A stretch of DNA of 64,000 nucleotides, taken from contig NZ_JAFREN010000023.1 of NCBI RefSeq assembly GCF_017377505.1, positions 45,359 through 109,358 on the forward strand. The letters are read 5' to 3'. Shown here one piece after another: positions 43,091-52,951 of the stretch. Each line of letters starts with the position of its first letter. Within the stretch, counting starts at the first letter, position 1. The notes under the pieces are model-generated. The model was not told where the DNA came from and ran no database searches. It worked only from the letters and a program-made list of their open reading frames with translations. The position numbers were made by a program, and so were the translations under genes. Source of the stretch: Enterococcus sp. DIV0212c (lineage in GTDB: Bacteria > Bacillota > Bacilli > Lactobacillales > Enterococcaceae).

Positions 43091-45979
43091 TCATCCTGTT
43101 GGTGCATCTACTAATTGCCATTCAATTTTTCCAGTATATGCGTCTTTATAGTTACCATTTGTTGACTGTTTATAAAATAATCCACTTTTGTTATCCCACT
43201 CTTTTGATACATTTATTGATCCCACATTGGGTTCGCTCATTCCACTTTCGATCGTTGTAAATGAATCCCCAGCTAGAATTTCTACTGGTGTACCCTCTTT
43301 TGATTTATAAAAGTAACTGCCTGCCATCGTTTTCGTTTTGCTTTTCAGCTCACTTGGCTTAATCTTTAATTGCCACTGGCTATTCAAGCGATTATCAAAC
43401 ACACTTAAGCTATCTTTACTTGAAATTTTCACTTGCTGCTGCTCTAAATCACCTAATTTCAAATCCAGCGATAACGTTTTAGGCACTTCACTTAACGTAT
43501 ATTCGCGAAGCTTTGCTTCAAATTCGGTAATATTGTTTGGATTTTTCTCAGCATTATCCATCACCACTTGATAGAGTGTATCAGAGTCAATTTTAATTTC
43601 CGTACTTTTAATTGCTTGCCCATCATATAGTACTTGATTATTCTCTTTATTGATAATTTTGAATGTGTGCCCTGAATACAGTTCAACATCTGTCATATCC
43701 TTTTTTTGTGCACGAAGGTTAAGATAGCCTTCGTTGATCGGATCAAATGGTTTTATGATTACTTCATCATCTGAAATTAAAAAACTCTTATTGCCTGTCA
43801 AGGATAGACTATTCTTCCCTACAGCAAATGTTTGCTGATACTGGATTTCATTACTAATGAAACTTGGACTATTATTTTCATCATACGTTAACTGAGTGTC
43901 TCGTATGTCAAAATTAGAAAATGGTCCTAAATCAAATGTAGGTAGAATCCCAACAAGTGCATTTTTATTGATATACACTTGTTTTAGTTTCGTTAATTTT
44001 TCAAGTCCAGAAGGAACTGTTCCTGTCAATTTATTATCATTTAGAGCCAGAAATTCAAGATTTTCTAATTTAGATACTGTTTTTGGAATTTCTCCTGTAA
44101 AACTATTCCCGAATATTGATAGTTTCTTCAAGTTTGTTAAATTTCCTAGCTCATCTGGCAAATATCCAATAAGGTGTTTATCTTTTAAATCTATTACTTC
44201 TAAATTTTGAAGAGCCTCTATATTTTTGGGGATATGTTGGTTAGGAAAATCGGCTCCCACTCGATTAACAATTGACGTAATATCTAATAGATCTAACATA
44301 TATAGATTTTTATCTATTTTCTTGCCTTTACTTGAAAACTGGCGATTTATTTCATCAATCAACCAGACTTGATTTTCAAAATAATCTGATGTAACGATCG
44401 GATTTGGCAAAATAGTTACAGGGACATCGATCTTAACTGTTTTATATTTATTTTTAATTGAAACAACTGCAATCTGGTTCCCTTTAAGGCTGGTATCTAA
44501 ATCCAAACCAGAAACTTCAATATTACTTCCAATTTCATCGTTTAGATCTGTTACAAAATCACTAGCGTTTAACGAATTGATATCTGTGTATTGTTCTATT
44601 ACTTGAGGTTTAGGTTTCCCAACAGGAGTGGGATATACAATCTTATATTTTAAAGCTACTCTATTTGATTGAAACATCCCATCCCCCCTTGCAGAAAACT
44701 CCACAAAGTGTTCTCCATCTCTATAATCTGAAGTGTCTACTTGTGCTGAAAAGTTTTGTGTCCCATTTTTTATAGGGATGCTTTGTTCAATAAGCTTTGC
44801 CGCATCTGTATCAAATTGAGCATATAAATCAAATTGTTTAAATTCTGAATCCGTGTATCTTCCATTAACAGTTAATTTTTCGCCTGCATAAAAGGTATTG
44901 CTTTCTCCTGAAATAGTTCCTATTACTTTGATATTATCTATAGTTGGAATTGCTAACTCTTTTTTCTTTTTTAGAATCCATTGCTGTTTTGTACTCTCAT
45001 TTTTTTCTTTTAATTTCATTACCTGACCAATAGTGTCATACGTTTTAATATCTGTGAGTTCATAATATAAACCAGACGCCCAATTTCTAATTGTCACAAC
45101 CATATTGCCATTCAAGCTAGTTATTTTCGAAAGAGATAATAAATTTTTATTCGCATACTTTTCATTAAAACCAATACTATTTAACATAGTACTTGGTGAG
45201 CTTGTGGTATTTTTTTGATCGACAATCAATCGTTTATCTCCAGAATTTGATAAAACATACTGATTATCATTAGGCTTGTATATTAAAAACCATTCTTGAT
45301 TTTTTTTACCCGCTCCTCCAGAAGGATAACCTATAATGTCCCTATCTTTGTACACACCACCCTCAATATCCCAGACCATATTAGGGTACCAGCGGTTTTC
45401 AATTGAATAAACGCCTTGCATTGTTTCAAGCTTAAACCTCTGTGAGTTGCTATTATTATTAGCTTTCATGGAAATTGGAAGCATAGATGTCACATTATCA
45501 ACTGTAATATATAGACCATTTTTTCTATTGGAGATTGAATAAATATTTCCAGAAACTTTTTTTATGTCCCATATCACTTCATCTTCTAGGATACTCAAGC
45601 TATTAATCACTTTTTCAACAGTTTTACTACTCACTTGATTATTCAAACCAAGTGTTAAAATTCTTTGTTCATCTGCAGATAATTGGATAATGTATCCATC
45701 TTTTTCCGGTCTGTATTTAAAGGAAAGTAACTGGTTTCCTAGTCCATGGTACGGATAAGTAATTAATTTACCTGTAGAACCTGAAACATCTAAAACATAC
45801 CCCTCATCTAAAGTTGAGAAAGAAACATACATATTGTCATTCAACGTTCGTTCTGAATGAGCAACTAGTGGACTTCCCCATACAACTAAATATAGTATGA
45901 ATAAAAATAAAATATTGATCACTGTTTTTTTTATCAAATAATGTTGTTCCCCTTTTCTTATTTCCCACATGGAATTCAT
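43091..45979 (-). CDS. Ricin-like trefoil / LRR surface protein with WxL domain, locus C
   Basis: 962 residues. A late hydrophobic signal segment (residues ~18-42). Residues ~48-350 form tandem ricin-type beta-trefoil repeats (GYVLDVSGSTGKL, YIIQLS, QEWFLIYKP, QWILKKK), which usually bind sugars. An Ig-like region, a linker, one FFENQVW cap with plant-type LRRs, a PFDP/TFKII domain, and a WxL domain (SQWQL, IEWQLVDAP) follow. ATG 45979 has AAAGG 10 nt upstream; a TTG at 45937 behind AAGGGG would give a more normal signal peptide and is a fair alternative. Likely a wall-bound glycan-binding adhesin. Close to 46146 from the cap onward. Confidence 0.88.
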   Translation of the reverse strand: MNSMWEIRKGEQHYLIKKTVINILFLFILYLVVWGSPLVAHSERTLNDNMYVSFSTLDEGYVLDVSGSTGKLITYPYHGLGNQLLSFKYRPEKDGYIIQLSADEQRILTLGLNNQVSSKTVEKVINSLSILEDEVIWDIKKVSGNIYSISNRKNGLYITVDNVTSMLPISMKANNNSNSQRFKLETMQGVYSIENRWYPNMVWDIEGGVYKDRDIIGYPSGGAGKKNQEWFLIYKPNDNQYVLSNSGDKRLIVDQKNTTSSPSTMLNSIGFNEKYANKNLLSLSKITSLNGNMVVTIRNWASGLYYELTDIKTYDTIGQVMKLKEKNESTKQQWILKKKKELAIPTIDNIKVIGTISGESNTFYAGEKLTVNGRYTDSEFKQFDLYAQFDTDAAKLIEQSIPIKNGTQNFSAQVDTSDYRDGEHFVEFSARGDGMFQSNRVALKYKIVYPTPVGKPKPQVIEQYTDINSLNASDFVTDLNDEIGSNIEVSGLDLDTSLKGNQIAVVSIKNKYKTVKIDVPVTILPNPIVTSDYFENQVWLIDEINRQFSSKGKKIDKNLYMLDLLDITSIVNRVGADFPNQHIPKNIEALQNLEVIDLKDKHLIGYLPDELGNLTNLKKLSIFGNSFTGEIPKTVSKLENLEFLALNDNKLTGTVPSGLEKLTKLKQVYINKNALVGILPTFDLGPFSNFDIRDTQLTYDENNSPSFISNEIQYQQTFAVGKNSLSLTGNKSFLISDDEVIIKPFDPINEGYLNLRAQKKDMTDVELYSGHTFKIINKENNQVLYDGQAIKSTEIKIDSDTLYQVVMDNAEKNPNNITEFEAKLREYTLSEVPKTLSLDLKLGDLEQQQVKISSKDSLSVFDNRLNSQWQLKIKPSELKSKTKTMAGSYFYKSKEGTPVEILAGDSFTTIESGMSEPNVGSINVSKEWDNKSGLFYKQSTNGNYKDAYTGKIEWQLVDAPTG

Positions 45980-46145
45980 CTCATACCAACCTTTCTTATA
46001 CGGTAAATTTGTTAAATTAATAGTATTATCAAAATTAAAATAGATTCCATTTACATATGAAACGCAGTGAATTTCAAGACTATTTCCAGCTTAGAAACAA
46101 TGCCATTATCATTAATTAGCAAAGAGACAGAGATCAAAACAGACT

Positions 46146-48971
46146 TTATTCTTTACTATCTCCTGTCGGTGCATCTACTAATTGCCATTCAAGTTTCCCA
46201 GTATAAGCATCTTTATAGTTACCAGTAGTTGACTGTTTATAAAATAATCCACTTTTATCATTCCACTCTTTTGATACATCTATTGTTCCCGCATTTGGTT
46301 CGCTCTTTCCACTTTCAATCGTTGTAAACGTGTCTCCAGCTAAAATTTCTACTGGTACACCCTCTTTTGATTTATAAAAGTACCTTCCTGACATCGTTCT
46401 CGTTTTGCTTTTCAGCTCACTTGGCTTAATCTTTAATTGCCACTTGCTATTCAAGCGATTATCAAACACACTTAAACTATCTTTACTTGAAATTTTCACT
46501 TGCCGCTGCTCTAAATCACCTAATTTCAAATCCAGCGATAACGTTTTAGGTACTTCACTAAGCTTATATTCGCGAAGTTTTGCTTCAAACTCCGTACTAT
46601 TGTTTGGGTTCTTCTCAGCGTTATCCATCACCACTTGATAGATTTCATCAGAATCAATGGAAATTTCGATTTCTGGATTTGCGGGTCCATCGTAAATTAT
46701 TTTACTGCTTTTCTTATTTATAATTTTAAATGTATGACCTGAGTAAAGAGCTACTTTTTCCTGATTATTTTTTTGTGCATGAAGCTTAAGAAAGCCTATA
46801 TTATTGGGATCAAATGGTTTTATTTTCGTGCCATTATTAATAATTGGTAGATTGTAAATACTTACTAACGATACATTATTATCGCCTGGTATGAACGTTT
46901 GTTGATATTGAGCAGTTTTAGAAATAAAACTTGGTGCAAGTTTATCATTGTATGTCAATTGAGTATCACTTATATCAAAATTCGTAAAAGGCCCTAAATT
47001 AAATGTAGGTAAGATCCCAACGAGTGAATTTTTATTAATATAAACTTGTTTTAGTTTTGTTAATTTTTCAAGTCCAGAAGGAACTGTTCCTGTCAGTTTG
47101 TTATCATCTAGAGCCAGAAATTCAAGATTTTCTAATTTAGATAACGTTTTAGGAATTTCTCCTGTAAAACTATTCCCAAATATCGATAACTTCTTCAACT
47201 TAGTTAAATTCCCGAACTCATCTGGCAAACGTCCACTAAGATGTTTATCTTTCAAATCTATTACTTCTAAGTTTTCAAGAGCAGCTATATTTTTGGGAAT
47301 ATGCTGATTTAGGAAATCTGCTCCTGTTCGGTTAGTTATTGACATAATATTTAATAGATCTGCCATATATAGATTTTCATCTATTTTCTTACCTTTACTT
47401 GAAAACTGGCGATTTATTTCATCAATCAACCAGACTTGATTTTCAAAAAAAGCTGAGGTAACTGGTCGTGCAATGACCTTAGCTGGAACCAAGATCTCTT
47501 TTTTTATTCCTAATAGTCCACTTTTCAACGTTATTGGGATACTTACATTTCCTACTGTATTAAATTCAACCTTATTTTTAAAGGTTGCAATTACTGTATC
47601 ATTTGGAAAATTACTAGATACATTCGTGATAAACTCATTTTCACTATAATTATTAGTAGAACTTTCAATATCTACTGTTTTATTATTCCCATCTGCTTTT
47701 AATACCAGAGGAAATTTAACAATGGCATTATTTGTCACTTCAATTTCTGTTTTACTAACAGAATTTTTTATACTAGTACTTTTTAGTCCCAATGGAAATT
47801 TAAAATTCTGCTTGGCTGTGTCATAATACGATAACGTCTTTTTATCTGAATAATCAATGTCGCTGCTGAATTTTATTTGTACCTTTTTTCCTGCATATTT
47901 TTTTAAAAATGAATTGGGAAAGATCACTTTATTGTTACTAAAATTATACTCGTTAGCTGCAATAACCTTATTCTCAGAAAAAATAGTTGGTTTTGACAAT
48001 CTTAAGTTACTTGTTCCTTTAGAGTAATCTAGTTCAAGTTTTTCGGGATAATAGACAGTGAGTTCTTGTTCAGGAACTTCTTGCTCAATTATATAATTTA
48101 AATTACCCGATTCGTTATCAATTGATGTAACTGACACTTTATTATACTCTTGAGGGCTGATTATTTTAGACTGAGAATCAAATAAACTAAAACTGTTATT
48201 ACTAAAGCCTTCACTAATATAAGAACCTAACTCTATTCTTTTATTTAGAGGATGTAACAAACTCATCTCAAATACTTGAGAATTAGTCGTCGCTCCTCCT
48301 ACAGCAATACTACTATAATTACCATAAAATTTAGACTTAAGTAAATTTTTTTCTTGGCCCTTATCTGAAACAATTAAAGGAATATTATATGGGATTACCA
48401 TGGCTTTTATGTAAGTGGACCATCCTGTAGTTGTTCTGATAGGCATCATGACTTTAACGTTATCGTTTATTTCTTGTCCTGATTCCTGATCTACCAAAAA
48501 ATAACTTATTTCTGGTGTAGCTTTCACCATTGAAGAAGACCCATTCTGAAAGGTCATTAGAGCAGTATTATTTTCTCTAGAGGCTATCATTACAGACAGC
48601 GCTTCTAAGGACGTAATTCTAATTTCCAATGCTTTACCTTTATAAATACCTACATTTTTAAGACGTAGCTCCTGACCTTTAGAAAAACTAATGTAAGCGT
48701 TTAGTTTTGGCAAAGAATTTTGAATTCTAACATCGTCTTCTAATTTTGTCCCAAAATAATTCAAATTAATAATATTCGATGTTAGATCAATTTTTTCTTC
48801 TGTTTTTAGATTAGAAGCGATCCCCTGATTATTTAGAATATATTCATTTGGCAAATACCCAAAACGACTCCACCCAGTCACATCTATAGCATAACTTATC
48901 TTCGGTAAAATTAATAAACTAGCCATAAACAAGACGATATATAAAATACAACCTATTTTTTTCCGTACCAT
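46146..48971 (-). CDS. LRR surface protein with WxL domain, locus C
   Basis: 941 residues: signal peptide (SYAID), an N-terminal domain unlike those of loci A and B (WSRFGYLPNEY, TTGWSTYIKAM), two linker domains, one FFENQVW cap with plant-type LRRs, a PFDPN/TFKII domain, and a WxL domain (SKWQL, LEWQLVDAP). From the cap to the end it is nearly the same as the ricin-LRR protein (43091), so one arose from the other by tandem duplication with N-terminal replacement (inference). ATG with GGAG upstream, 29 nt after the DUF916 stop. Confidence 0.9.
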   Translation of the reverse strand: MVRKKIGCILYIVLFMASLLILPKISYAIDVTGWSRFGYLPNEYILNNQGIASNLKTEEKIDLTSNIINLNYFGTKLEDDVRIQNSLPKLNAYISFSKGQELRLKNVGIYKGKALEIRITSLEALSVMIASRENNTALMTFQNGSSSMVKATPEISYFLVDQESGQEINDNVKVMMPIRTTTGWSTYIKAMVIPYNIPLIVSDKGQEKNLLKSKFYGNYSSIAVGGATTNSQVFEMSLLHPLNKRIELGSYISEGFSNNSFSLFDSQSKIISPQEYNKVSVTSIDNESGNLNYIIEQEVPEQELTVYYPEKLELDYSKGTSNLRLSKPTIFSENKVIAANEYNFSNNKVIFPNSFLKKYAGKKVQIKFSSDIDYSDKKTLSYYDTAKQNFKFPLGLKSTSIKNSVSKTEIEVTNNAIVKFPLVLKADGNNKTVDIESSTNNYSENEFITNVSSNFPNDTVIATFKNKVEFNTVGNVSIPITLKSGLLGIKKEILVPAKVIARPVTSAFFENQVWLIDEINRQFSSKGKKIDENLYMADLLNIMSITNRTGADFLNQHIPKNIAALENLEVIDLKDKHLSGRLPDEFGNLTKLKKLSIFGNSFTGEIPKTLSKLENLEFLALDDNKLTGTVPSGLEKLTKLKQVYINKNSLVGILPTFNLGPFTNFDISDTQLTYNDKLAPSFISKTAQYQQTFIPGDNNVSLVSIYNLPIINNGTKIKPFDPNNIGFLKLHAQKNNQEKVALYSGHTFKIINKKSSKIIYDGPANPEIEISIDSDEIYQVVMDNAEKNPNNSTEFEAKLREYKLSEVPKTLSLDLKLGDLEQRQVKISSKDSLSVFDNRLNSKWQLKIKPSELKSKTRTMSGRYFYKSKEGVPVEILAGDTFTTIESGKSEPNAGTIDVSKEWNDKSGLFYKQSTTGNYKDAYTGKLEWQLVDAPTGDSKE

Positions 48972-49000
48972 TATTTATTCAACTCCATTTTAGATTACCC

Positions 49001-50029
49001 TCATTTTTTACGACGCCACAATAAGAAGAAGATTACGAACAAAAGAATAGTAATTAAACCAATTGATAGGCTGATGATCCACACAAATTTATTACTCGTT
49101 TTACTCTCAACTTCAATAGCTTCTTCGTTCAAACGAGCAGCTTCTTCATCCGTGATTCTAAATTTTTTAGTAAACGTCCATTCATCATCTTTTGAATGTG
49201 CAACAACATCTAACTCATAACTTCCTGCTGCTAATTCTTGATTTTCTAATGAAATTGGAAAATTGAAATTAGAATTAGGAGCCATCGCCATTTCGGATTT
49301 TTCTGCTTCATAAAGTACTTTACTTGAGTCATTCTTTCTGATTTTTGCTGTTAATGTTAAGTCACTAACAAAATCCGATTTGATGTTCTGGATATTTGCA
49401 GTAATTGCCGTTCGGTAATTGAATAAACTTGCTTTGACTGTATTTAGCTTGAGTTCTGGTTTGATTTTATCCAAATTTTCCCGTAATTGGATCCCAATCA
49501 CAACAGAAAAAACATTTTTTATTTGAACATCATTTTTCTTTGATTTTGACTCGTTTGTTGCATCATTTGCCTCATCGTAAACGTTAAAGCCTCCAACTAT
49601 TTTTCCTTCAAATGCTTTTTTTGGCATTTTTAAAGTAAAGGTCACTCTTTTGGTTTCTTTAGGTTTTAGTGTCACTTTTTGTTGCCCTGAGATGAGTCTG
49701 GTAATTGGATAAACTAAGGTTGAATCATTTTTTTCAGGTTCAACACTATATTCTAATTCTCCATTTTGATTGGTTGTGCCTATGTATGGTACTACAGCTA
49801 AATTTAACGTCTCTTCACTAGAACTTTTGATTTCTAACTCTATATTCTGGGTTTGTCCAGGGTTCATTTTCAAGTCAAAGTACGTTTTCGATTGATCGAT
49901 TTGGTTTTCTGGAATGACTGCTTGAACTGAATAACCCATTCCGTCTGCATATGCGCGATCACAAACACTTACGAGCGTCACCAGAAAAACTACCGTTAGG
50001 CAATACTTTATTGTTTTAAAAAATATCAT
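49001..50029 (-). CDS. WxL-interacting membrane protein (DUF916/DUF3324), locus C core
   Basis: 342 residues: signal peptide (AYADG), DUF916 domain (YSVQAVIPENQIDQSKTYFD), DUF3324 domain (MAPNSNFNFPI), a membrane helix (~315-337) and a very short RRKK tail, unlike the long basic tails of A and B. It starts 14 nt after the preceding WxL gene. Locus C has a second, divergent protein of this family at 52952, so two different WxL-display proteins may serve different WxL types here. Confidence 0.92.
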   Translation of the reverse strand: MIFFKTIKYCLTVVFLVTLVSVCDRAYADGMGYSVQAVIPENQIDQSKTYFDLKMNPGQTQNIELEIKSSSEETLNLAVVPYIGTTNQNGELEYSVEPEKNDSTLVYPITRLISGQQKVTLKPKETKRVTFTLKMPKKAFEGKIVGGFNVYDEANDATNESKSKKNDVQIKNVFSVVIGIQLRENLDKIKPELKLNTVKASLFNYRTAITANIQNIKSDFVSDLTLTAKIRKNDSSKVLYEAEKSEMAMAPNSNFNFPISLENQELAAGSYELDVVAHSKDDEWTFTKKFRITDEEAARLNEEAIEVESKTSNKFVWIISLSIGLITILLFVIFFLLWRRKK

Positions 50030-50043
50030 TTATTACTCTCCAT

Positions 50044-50736
50044 CTAATTTTCTGCACTTGGAACATCTGCTAATTTCCAAGAGATTGTTGCTGTGTACTC
50101 TCTCCCTGCTTTAGCAGTATTAGGCAAAATGTCCAGTTTAATCTTTTTATTTACCCCTTTTTCACTTTTCCATCTTGTTGCCCAAACCCCTTGACCAGCA
50201 TTTTTATCGGCTGACATTACTTTTTGTAAATCCTTGTTCAGTGAAACAGTGTGGCTTTTAGGAGGAGCAGCATACTGCGAATTATGTTCCTGAATATCTC
50301 CTTCTTGTATCGTTAAATTCGCTCCACTCAATAAATATCTTTTTTGATCTTTTGATGTGGGCTCGGAAACAAAGTTGGAAATCTTCGCGTAAAGGGACCA
50401 GCCTCCCAAGTTGCCTCTTAAATCTGACACTTGAATATATGGATTAGAATTGATTGCATATTCTTCTTGATACAAGCCACTTCTAACGACTTTCCCAAAG
50501 CTAAAATTTGGAACTCGATCAATTTTTAATAAGCCCGAACTATTTGTACCGTTGTTTGTTGAATCTTCAGGATCTTGACCAAACGATGGAGGAACGGGAC
50601 TCACTTTCCCTTCGATAATGACTGCATCAATATCTGATTTTAAAGCGTCGCCGGTTTTTGCTAAACCAGTTTCTGCTATAAAAACCGGTGATACAACTAA
50701 ACCCACTAAAGCAACTTTTAAATATTTTGATTTCAC
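50044..50736 (-). CDS. Secreted WxL-domain protein (type 4), locus C
   Basis: 230 residues, GTG start (50734-50736) behind GGAGG. Signal region (AETGLAKTG), linker with PPSFGQDPEDS, and a WxL domain with LKIDRVPNFSFG, VSDLRGNLGGWSL, GQGVWATRW and ISWKLADVP. It corresponds to 16430 (A) and 35054 (B). It is more diverged than those two are from each other, matching an older split of locus C. Confidence 0.88.
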   Translation of the reverse strand: MKSKYLKVALVGLVVSPVFIAETGLAKTGDALKSDIDAVIIEGKVSPVPPSFGQDPEDSTNNGTNSSGLLKIDRVPNFSFGKVVRSGLYQEEYAINSNPYIQVSDLRGNLGGWSLYAKISNFVSEPTSKDQKRYLLSGANLTIQEGDIQEHNSQYAAPPKSHTVSLNKDLQKVMSADKNAGQGVWATRWKSEKGVNKKIKLDILPNTAKAGREYTATISWKLADVPSAEN

Positions 50737-50785
50737 TATTATCTATCCTCCATTTTTGATTTACCAAAAAATCCTTATCTCAGCT

Positions 50786-51451
50786 TTAATTTGGTGTATT
50801 CGTTAATGTCCAGTTCAGTTTCCCGATATAGCTCGCTTTACGTGCTGTATTAGGAATTGATAATTGAACACCAGTTGTTCTTGTTGGCTCTTGTTTGTCT
50901 GCATATCGTTCAAAAATATTTGTATAACGGCCCATTCCTTTGCCTGCATCTGCTTTGAACACTACGCTGGATAACGTGCCTGAAATCTTTGCTTCTTTTC
51001 CGACTGGTGTATTTTCGGGACGAATAGATGCGCTTTTTGAGGTAACTTCAGCTGTTGGAATTGTTAATTCCCAGCCTTTTAAATCTTCTCCGTCATTTTC
51101 TCCGCCTTTCACTTTAAATGAATCCATCGCTACTTTGACGTTCCAACCAGTGCCATTCCCCGTTACATCGACTACTTCAAGACCATACGCTTTATCTTTG
51201 GCAATCGTTGCTGCTCTTGTTTCTCCTAAAGGAACAGAAGGATAATTAAAGTCTGATACTGCTTTGATGATAAATTCTCCATCACGAGGTGTTTTTTCTG
51301 ATATTTCTTCTTCCGCAGGTCCCGCTCCTGTTCCGGCATCAACAGAGACTGTTATATCAGAATTTAACTCGTCTGCCTTTACTGTGACTGGTAAAAGTAC
51401 GGCACCAAACGTTAGTGTTATTATTAAACTCGATACTATTTTTTTATTCAT
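50786..51451 (-). CDS. Secreted WxL-domain protein (type 3), locus C
   Basis: 221 residues. ATG 51451 (MNKKIV) follows GGAGGAATTTTAT; an in-frame ATG at 51466 overlaps that ribosome site. Signal peptide (VKADE), a short acidic linker, and a WxL domain with FIIKAVSDFNY, VVDVTGNGTGWNV, GRYTNIFERY and LNWTLTNTP. It corresponds to 17162 (A) and 35762 (B). The 28-bp inverted repeat at 51476 lies just upstream of this gene's ribosome site, so inversion of the next segment could change its read-through. Confidence 0.88.
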   Translation of the reverse strand: MNKKIVSSLIITLTFGAVLLPVTVKADELNSDITVSVDAGTGAGPAEEEISEKTPRDGEFIIKAVSDFNYPSVPLGETRAATIAKDKAYGLEVVDVTGNGTGWNVKVAMDSFKVKGGENDGEDLKGWELTIPTAEVTSKSASIRPENTPVGKEAKISGTLSSVVFKADAGKGMGRYTNIFERYADKQEPTRTTGVQLSIPNTARKASYIGKLNWTLTNTPN

Positions 51452-51475
51452 ATAAAATTCCTCCATTACTTTTTA

Positions 51476-51503
51476 TTCAACAGCTTACTACGACAACTTC
51501 CTT
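51476..51503 (+). repeat. 28-bp inverted repeat, left copy
   Basis: TTCAACAGCTTACTACGACA and eight more bases are an exact reverse complement of 52285-52312. The two copies flank one complete WxL gene (51555-52256) with its ribosome site. This layout fits a site-specific invertible segment of ~837 bp. Confidence 0.88.
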
Positions 51504-51554
51504 CAAGATTAAAATATTATTTATTGTGTTTTTTTAATGTATTATATGTTCCAA

Positions 51555-52256
51555 TTACTCTGCGTCTGCTAAAGACCAGCTAACTGTACCTGTAAATTGT
51601 TGACCGTTTGTTTTTTCTTTTTGACCAGAATTAACAGCTAACTGAACATTTCTAATTTCAGCAGCAAATCCTTTAGATCCTGGTTTTTTCCCAACTATAA
51701 TATCTGAACTACCTGAAGCTCCTGCTTCAAGAGATACTTTAGTAAAACCAGTTACTTTATCTTCAGCATATTTTGTTAAATCTGGTAGTGTATCAATAGT
51801 GCTTGGTAATTTACCAGTCTCTTTATCTCTTTGATTATCTAAATCAAAAGTAGAAATATTTGCTGAGTTCAAAGTCATTGTTGAAGCTAACGTTTTTGAT
51901 GCATCTGTTGTACTAACAAGATTAGACATTTTAGCTGATAAGGTCCAATTTGTTTGCTGATCTGTCTCACGATCTTCATATACTGCGATGTATTGTTTTT
52001 CATTCAGTTGTTGATAGTATACTGAACTTAGTGCGCTTGCTTCATTTTCTGTACCAAATTTGAAGGCAGTAGGTTTAGCCATCAAACTTAGTGCTTCGTC
52101 GTATGGTCCAGGAACAATTGTGCTCGGACTATCTGTGCTAAATCCAATACCTACTCCTGTATCTGTTTCTCTTTCTGCTGCTTTGGCAGCTGTTGGCAAC
52201 ATTACTGTCCCAACAGATAAACCTAAAATTAATGTTCCTAATACTTTTTTATTCAT
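51555..52256 (-). CDS. Secreted WxL-domain protein of a distinct type, flanked by inverted repeats
   Basis: 233 residues. Signal peptide (AKAAE), a very short N-terminal stretch without the usual Gly/Pro linker, and a WxL domain with LMAKPTAFKFG, TNWTLSAKM and a terminal VSWSLADAE. It differs from types 1-4: it lacks the VxDxRG-GW block and carries YEDRETDQQTNWTL instead. ATG with AGGAGAA upstream. Perfect 28-bp inverted repeats at 51476 and 52285 enclose the gene. If the segment inverts, the gene would face away from the operon promoter and be off. It may pair with the divergent DUF916 protein at 52952 (inference). Confidence 0.88.
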   Translation of the reverse strand: MNKKVLGTLILGLSVGTVMLPTAAKAAERETDTGVGIGFSTDSPSTIVPGPYDEALSLMAKPTAFKFGTENEASALSSVYYQQLNEKQYIAVYEDRETDQQTNWTLSAKMSNLVSTTDASKTLASTMTLNSANISTFDLDNQRDKETGKLPSTIDTLPDLTKYAEDKVTGFTKVSLEAGASGSSDIIVGKKPGSKGFAAEIRNVQLAVNSGQKEKTNGQQFTGTVSWSLADAE

Positions 52257-52284
52257 TTAATTTCTCCTAACATATTCCACCTGC

Positions 52285-52312
52285 AAGGAAGTTGTCGTAG
52301 TAAGCTGTTGAA
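52285..52312 (-). repeat. 28-bp inverted repeat, right copy
   Basis: Exact reverse complement of 51476-51503. It lies between the small membrane protein gene and the WxL gene's ribosome site. Confidence 0.88.
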
Positions 52313-52327
52313 GCTACTGACACCTAT

Positions 52328-52558
52328 TTAACTTAGATTAAAAATATTTATTTGCTTTTGTATATATATAAAGGCATAAATCATCAAAAGAAAACAGATG
52401 ATTGAAACAGCTAATAATAGCCAGTTCACCAAAATTTTTGATTTTTTTAGTTTTAATTTTTTTAATAAAATACTGTCTCGATTCAAGGAGAAGAGGAACA
52501 TTCCTAAAGAAATTGTGCCGCAGGCTCCTAATATATACAGCCAAAGATAGACTCTCAT
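52328..52558 (-). CDS. Small two-helix membrane protein, locus C
   Basis: 76 residues with two hydrophobic segments (~5-24 and ~44-68) joined by a basic loop (KKLKLKKSK). ATG 52558 has AAAGGAG upstream. I do not recognise a family. It lies between the LPXTG gene and the invertible WxL gene and has no counterpart in loci A or B. It might be a membrane accessory of surface assembly; this is only from context. Confidence 0.65.
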   Translation of the reverse strand: MRVYLWLYILGACGTISLGMFLFSLNRDSILLKKLKLKKSKILVNWLLLAVSIICFLLMIYAFIYIQKQINIFNLS

Positions 52559-52607
52559 AAAAACATTCTCCTTTTGTTCATTTTAAAATAGCTCTTTTCT
52601 TTCAAAT

Positions 52608-52946
52608 TTATGAATCACCGCTAACCTTTATTTGTTTATCTAAAATAACTGCAAAACTGATTACGATCAGGATCATGCCGCTAATCAAGAAGCTCAGTTG
52701 TTTTACTACTTCACCAGTATTTGGCAAACGAACACGTTTATTGATTGGCTGATCATTATTCGCTGTAGGTGTATTATCATGTGGCTGTGGCGGTACGTCG
52801 TCTTCTGTTTTTTTAAATGTTATGCCAACATCTCCTTCACCTAATTGATTAGCAGATACTGCTGGTGCAAACATAGAAATGAAGCCGAAAAAGAGTAATA
52901 TTGCTAGTAATCGTTTATTTGAGATTTTTTTAATACCACGATTCAT
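52608..52946 (-). CDS. Small LPXTG sortase-anchored protein, locus C
   Basis: 112 residues. Signal peptide (VSANQ), GDVGITFKKTED, a short Pro/Asn spacer, sorting signal RLPNTGE, a membrane helix, and a short tail. Same kind as the locus B protein (37807) and the N-terminal part of the locus A fusion. ATG 52946 has AGGGAG at the end of the upstream gene, 5 nt after its stop, so translational coupling is likely. It is separate from the WxL gene here, with a membrane gene between. Confidence 0.87.
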   Translation of the reverse strand: MNRGIKKISNKRLLAILLFFGFISMFAPAVSANQLGEGDVGITFKKTEDDVPPQPHDNTPTANNDQPINKRVRLPNTGEVVKQLSFLISGMILIVISFAVILDKQIKVSGDS

Positions 52947-52951
52947 TCATT

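Noticed and set aside
51476..52312. The 28-bp inverted repeats as insertion-sequence ends
   Set aside because: The enclosed gene is a normal WxL gene, not a transposase, and no target-site duplication is visible at the outer edges.
52338..52544. Second frame over the small membrane protein gene
   Set aside because: No ribosome site; the 52328-52558 frame has a good site and two clear membrane segments.
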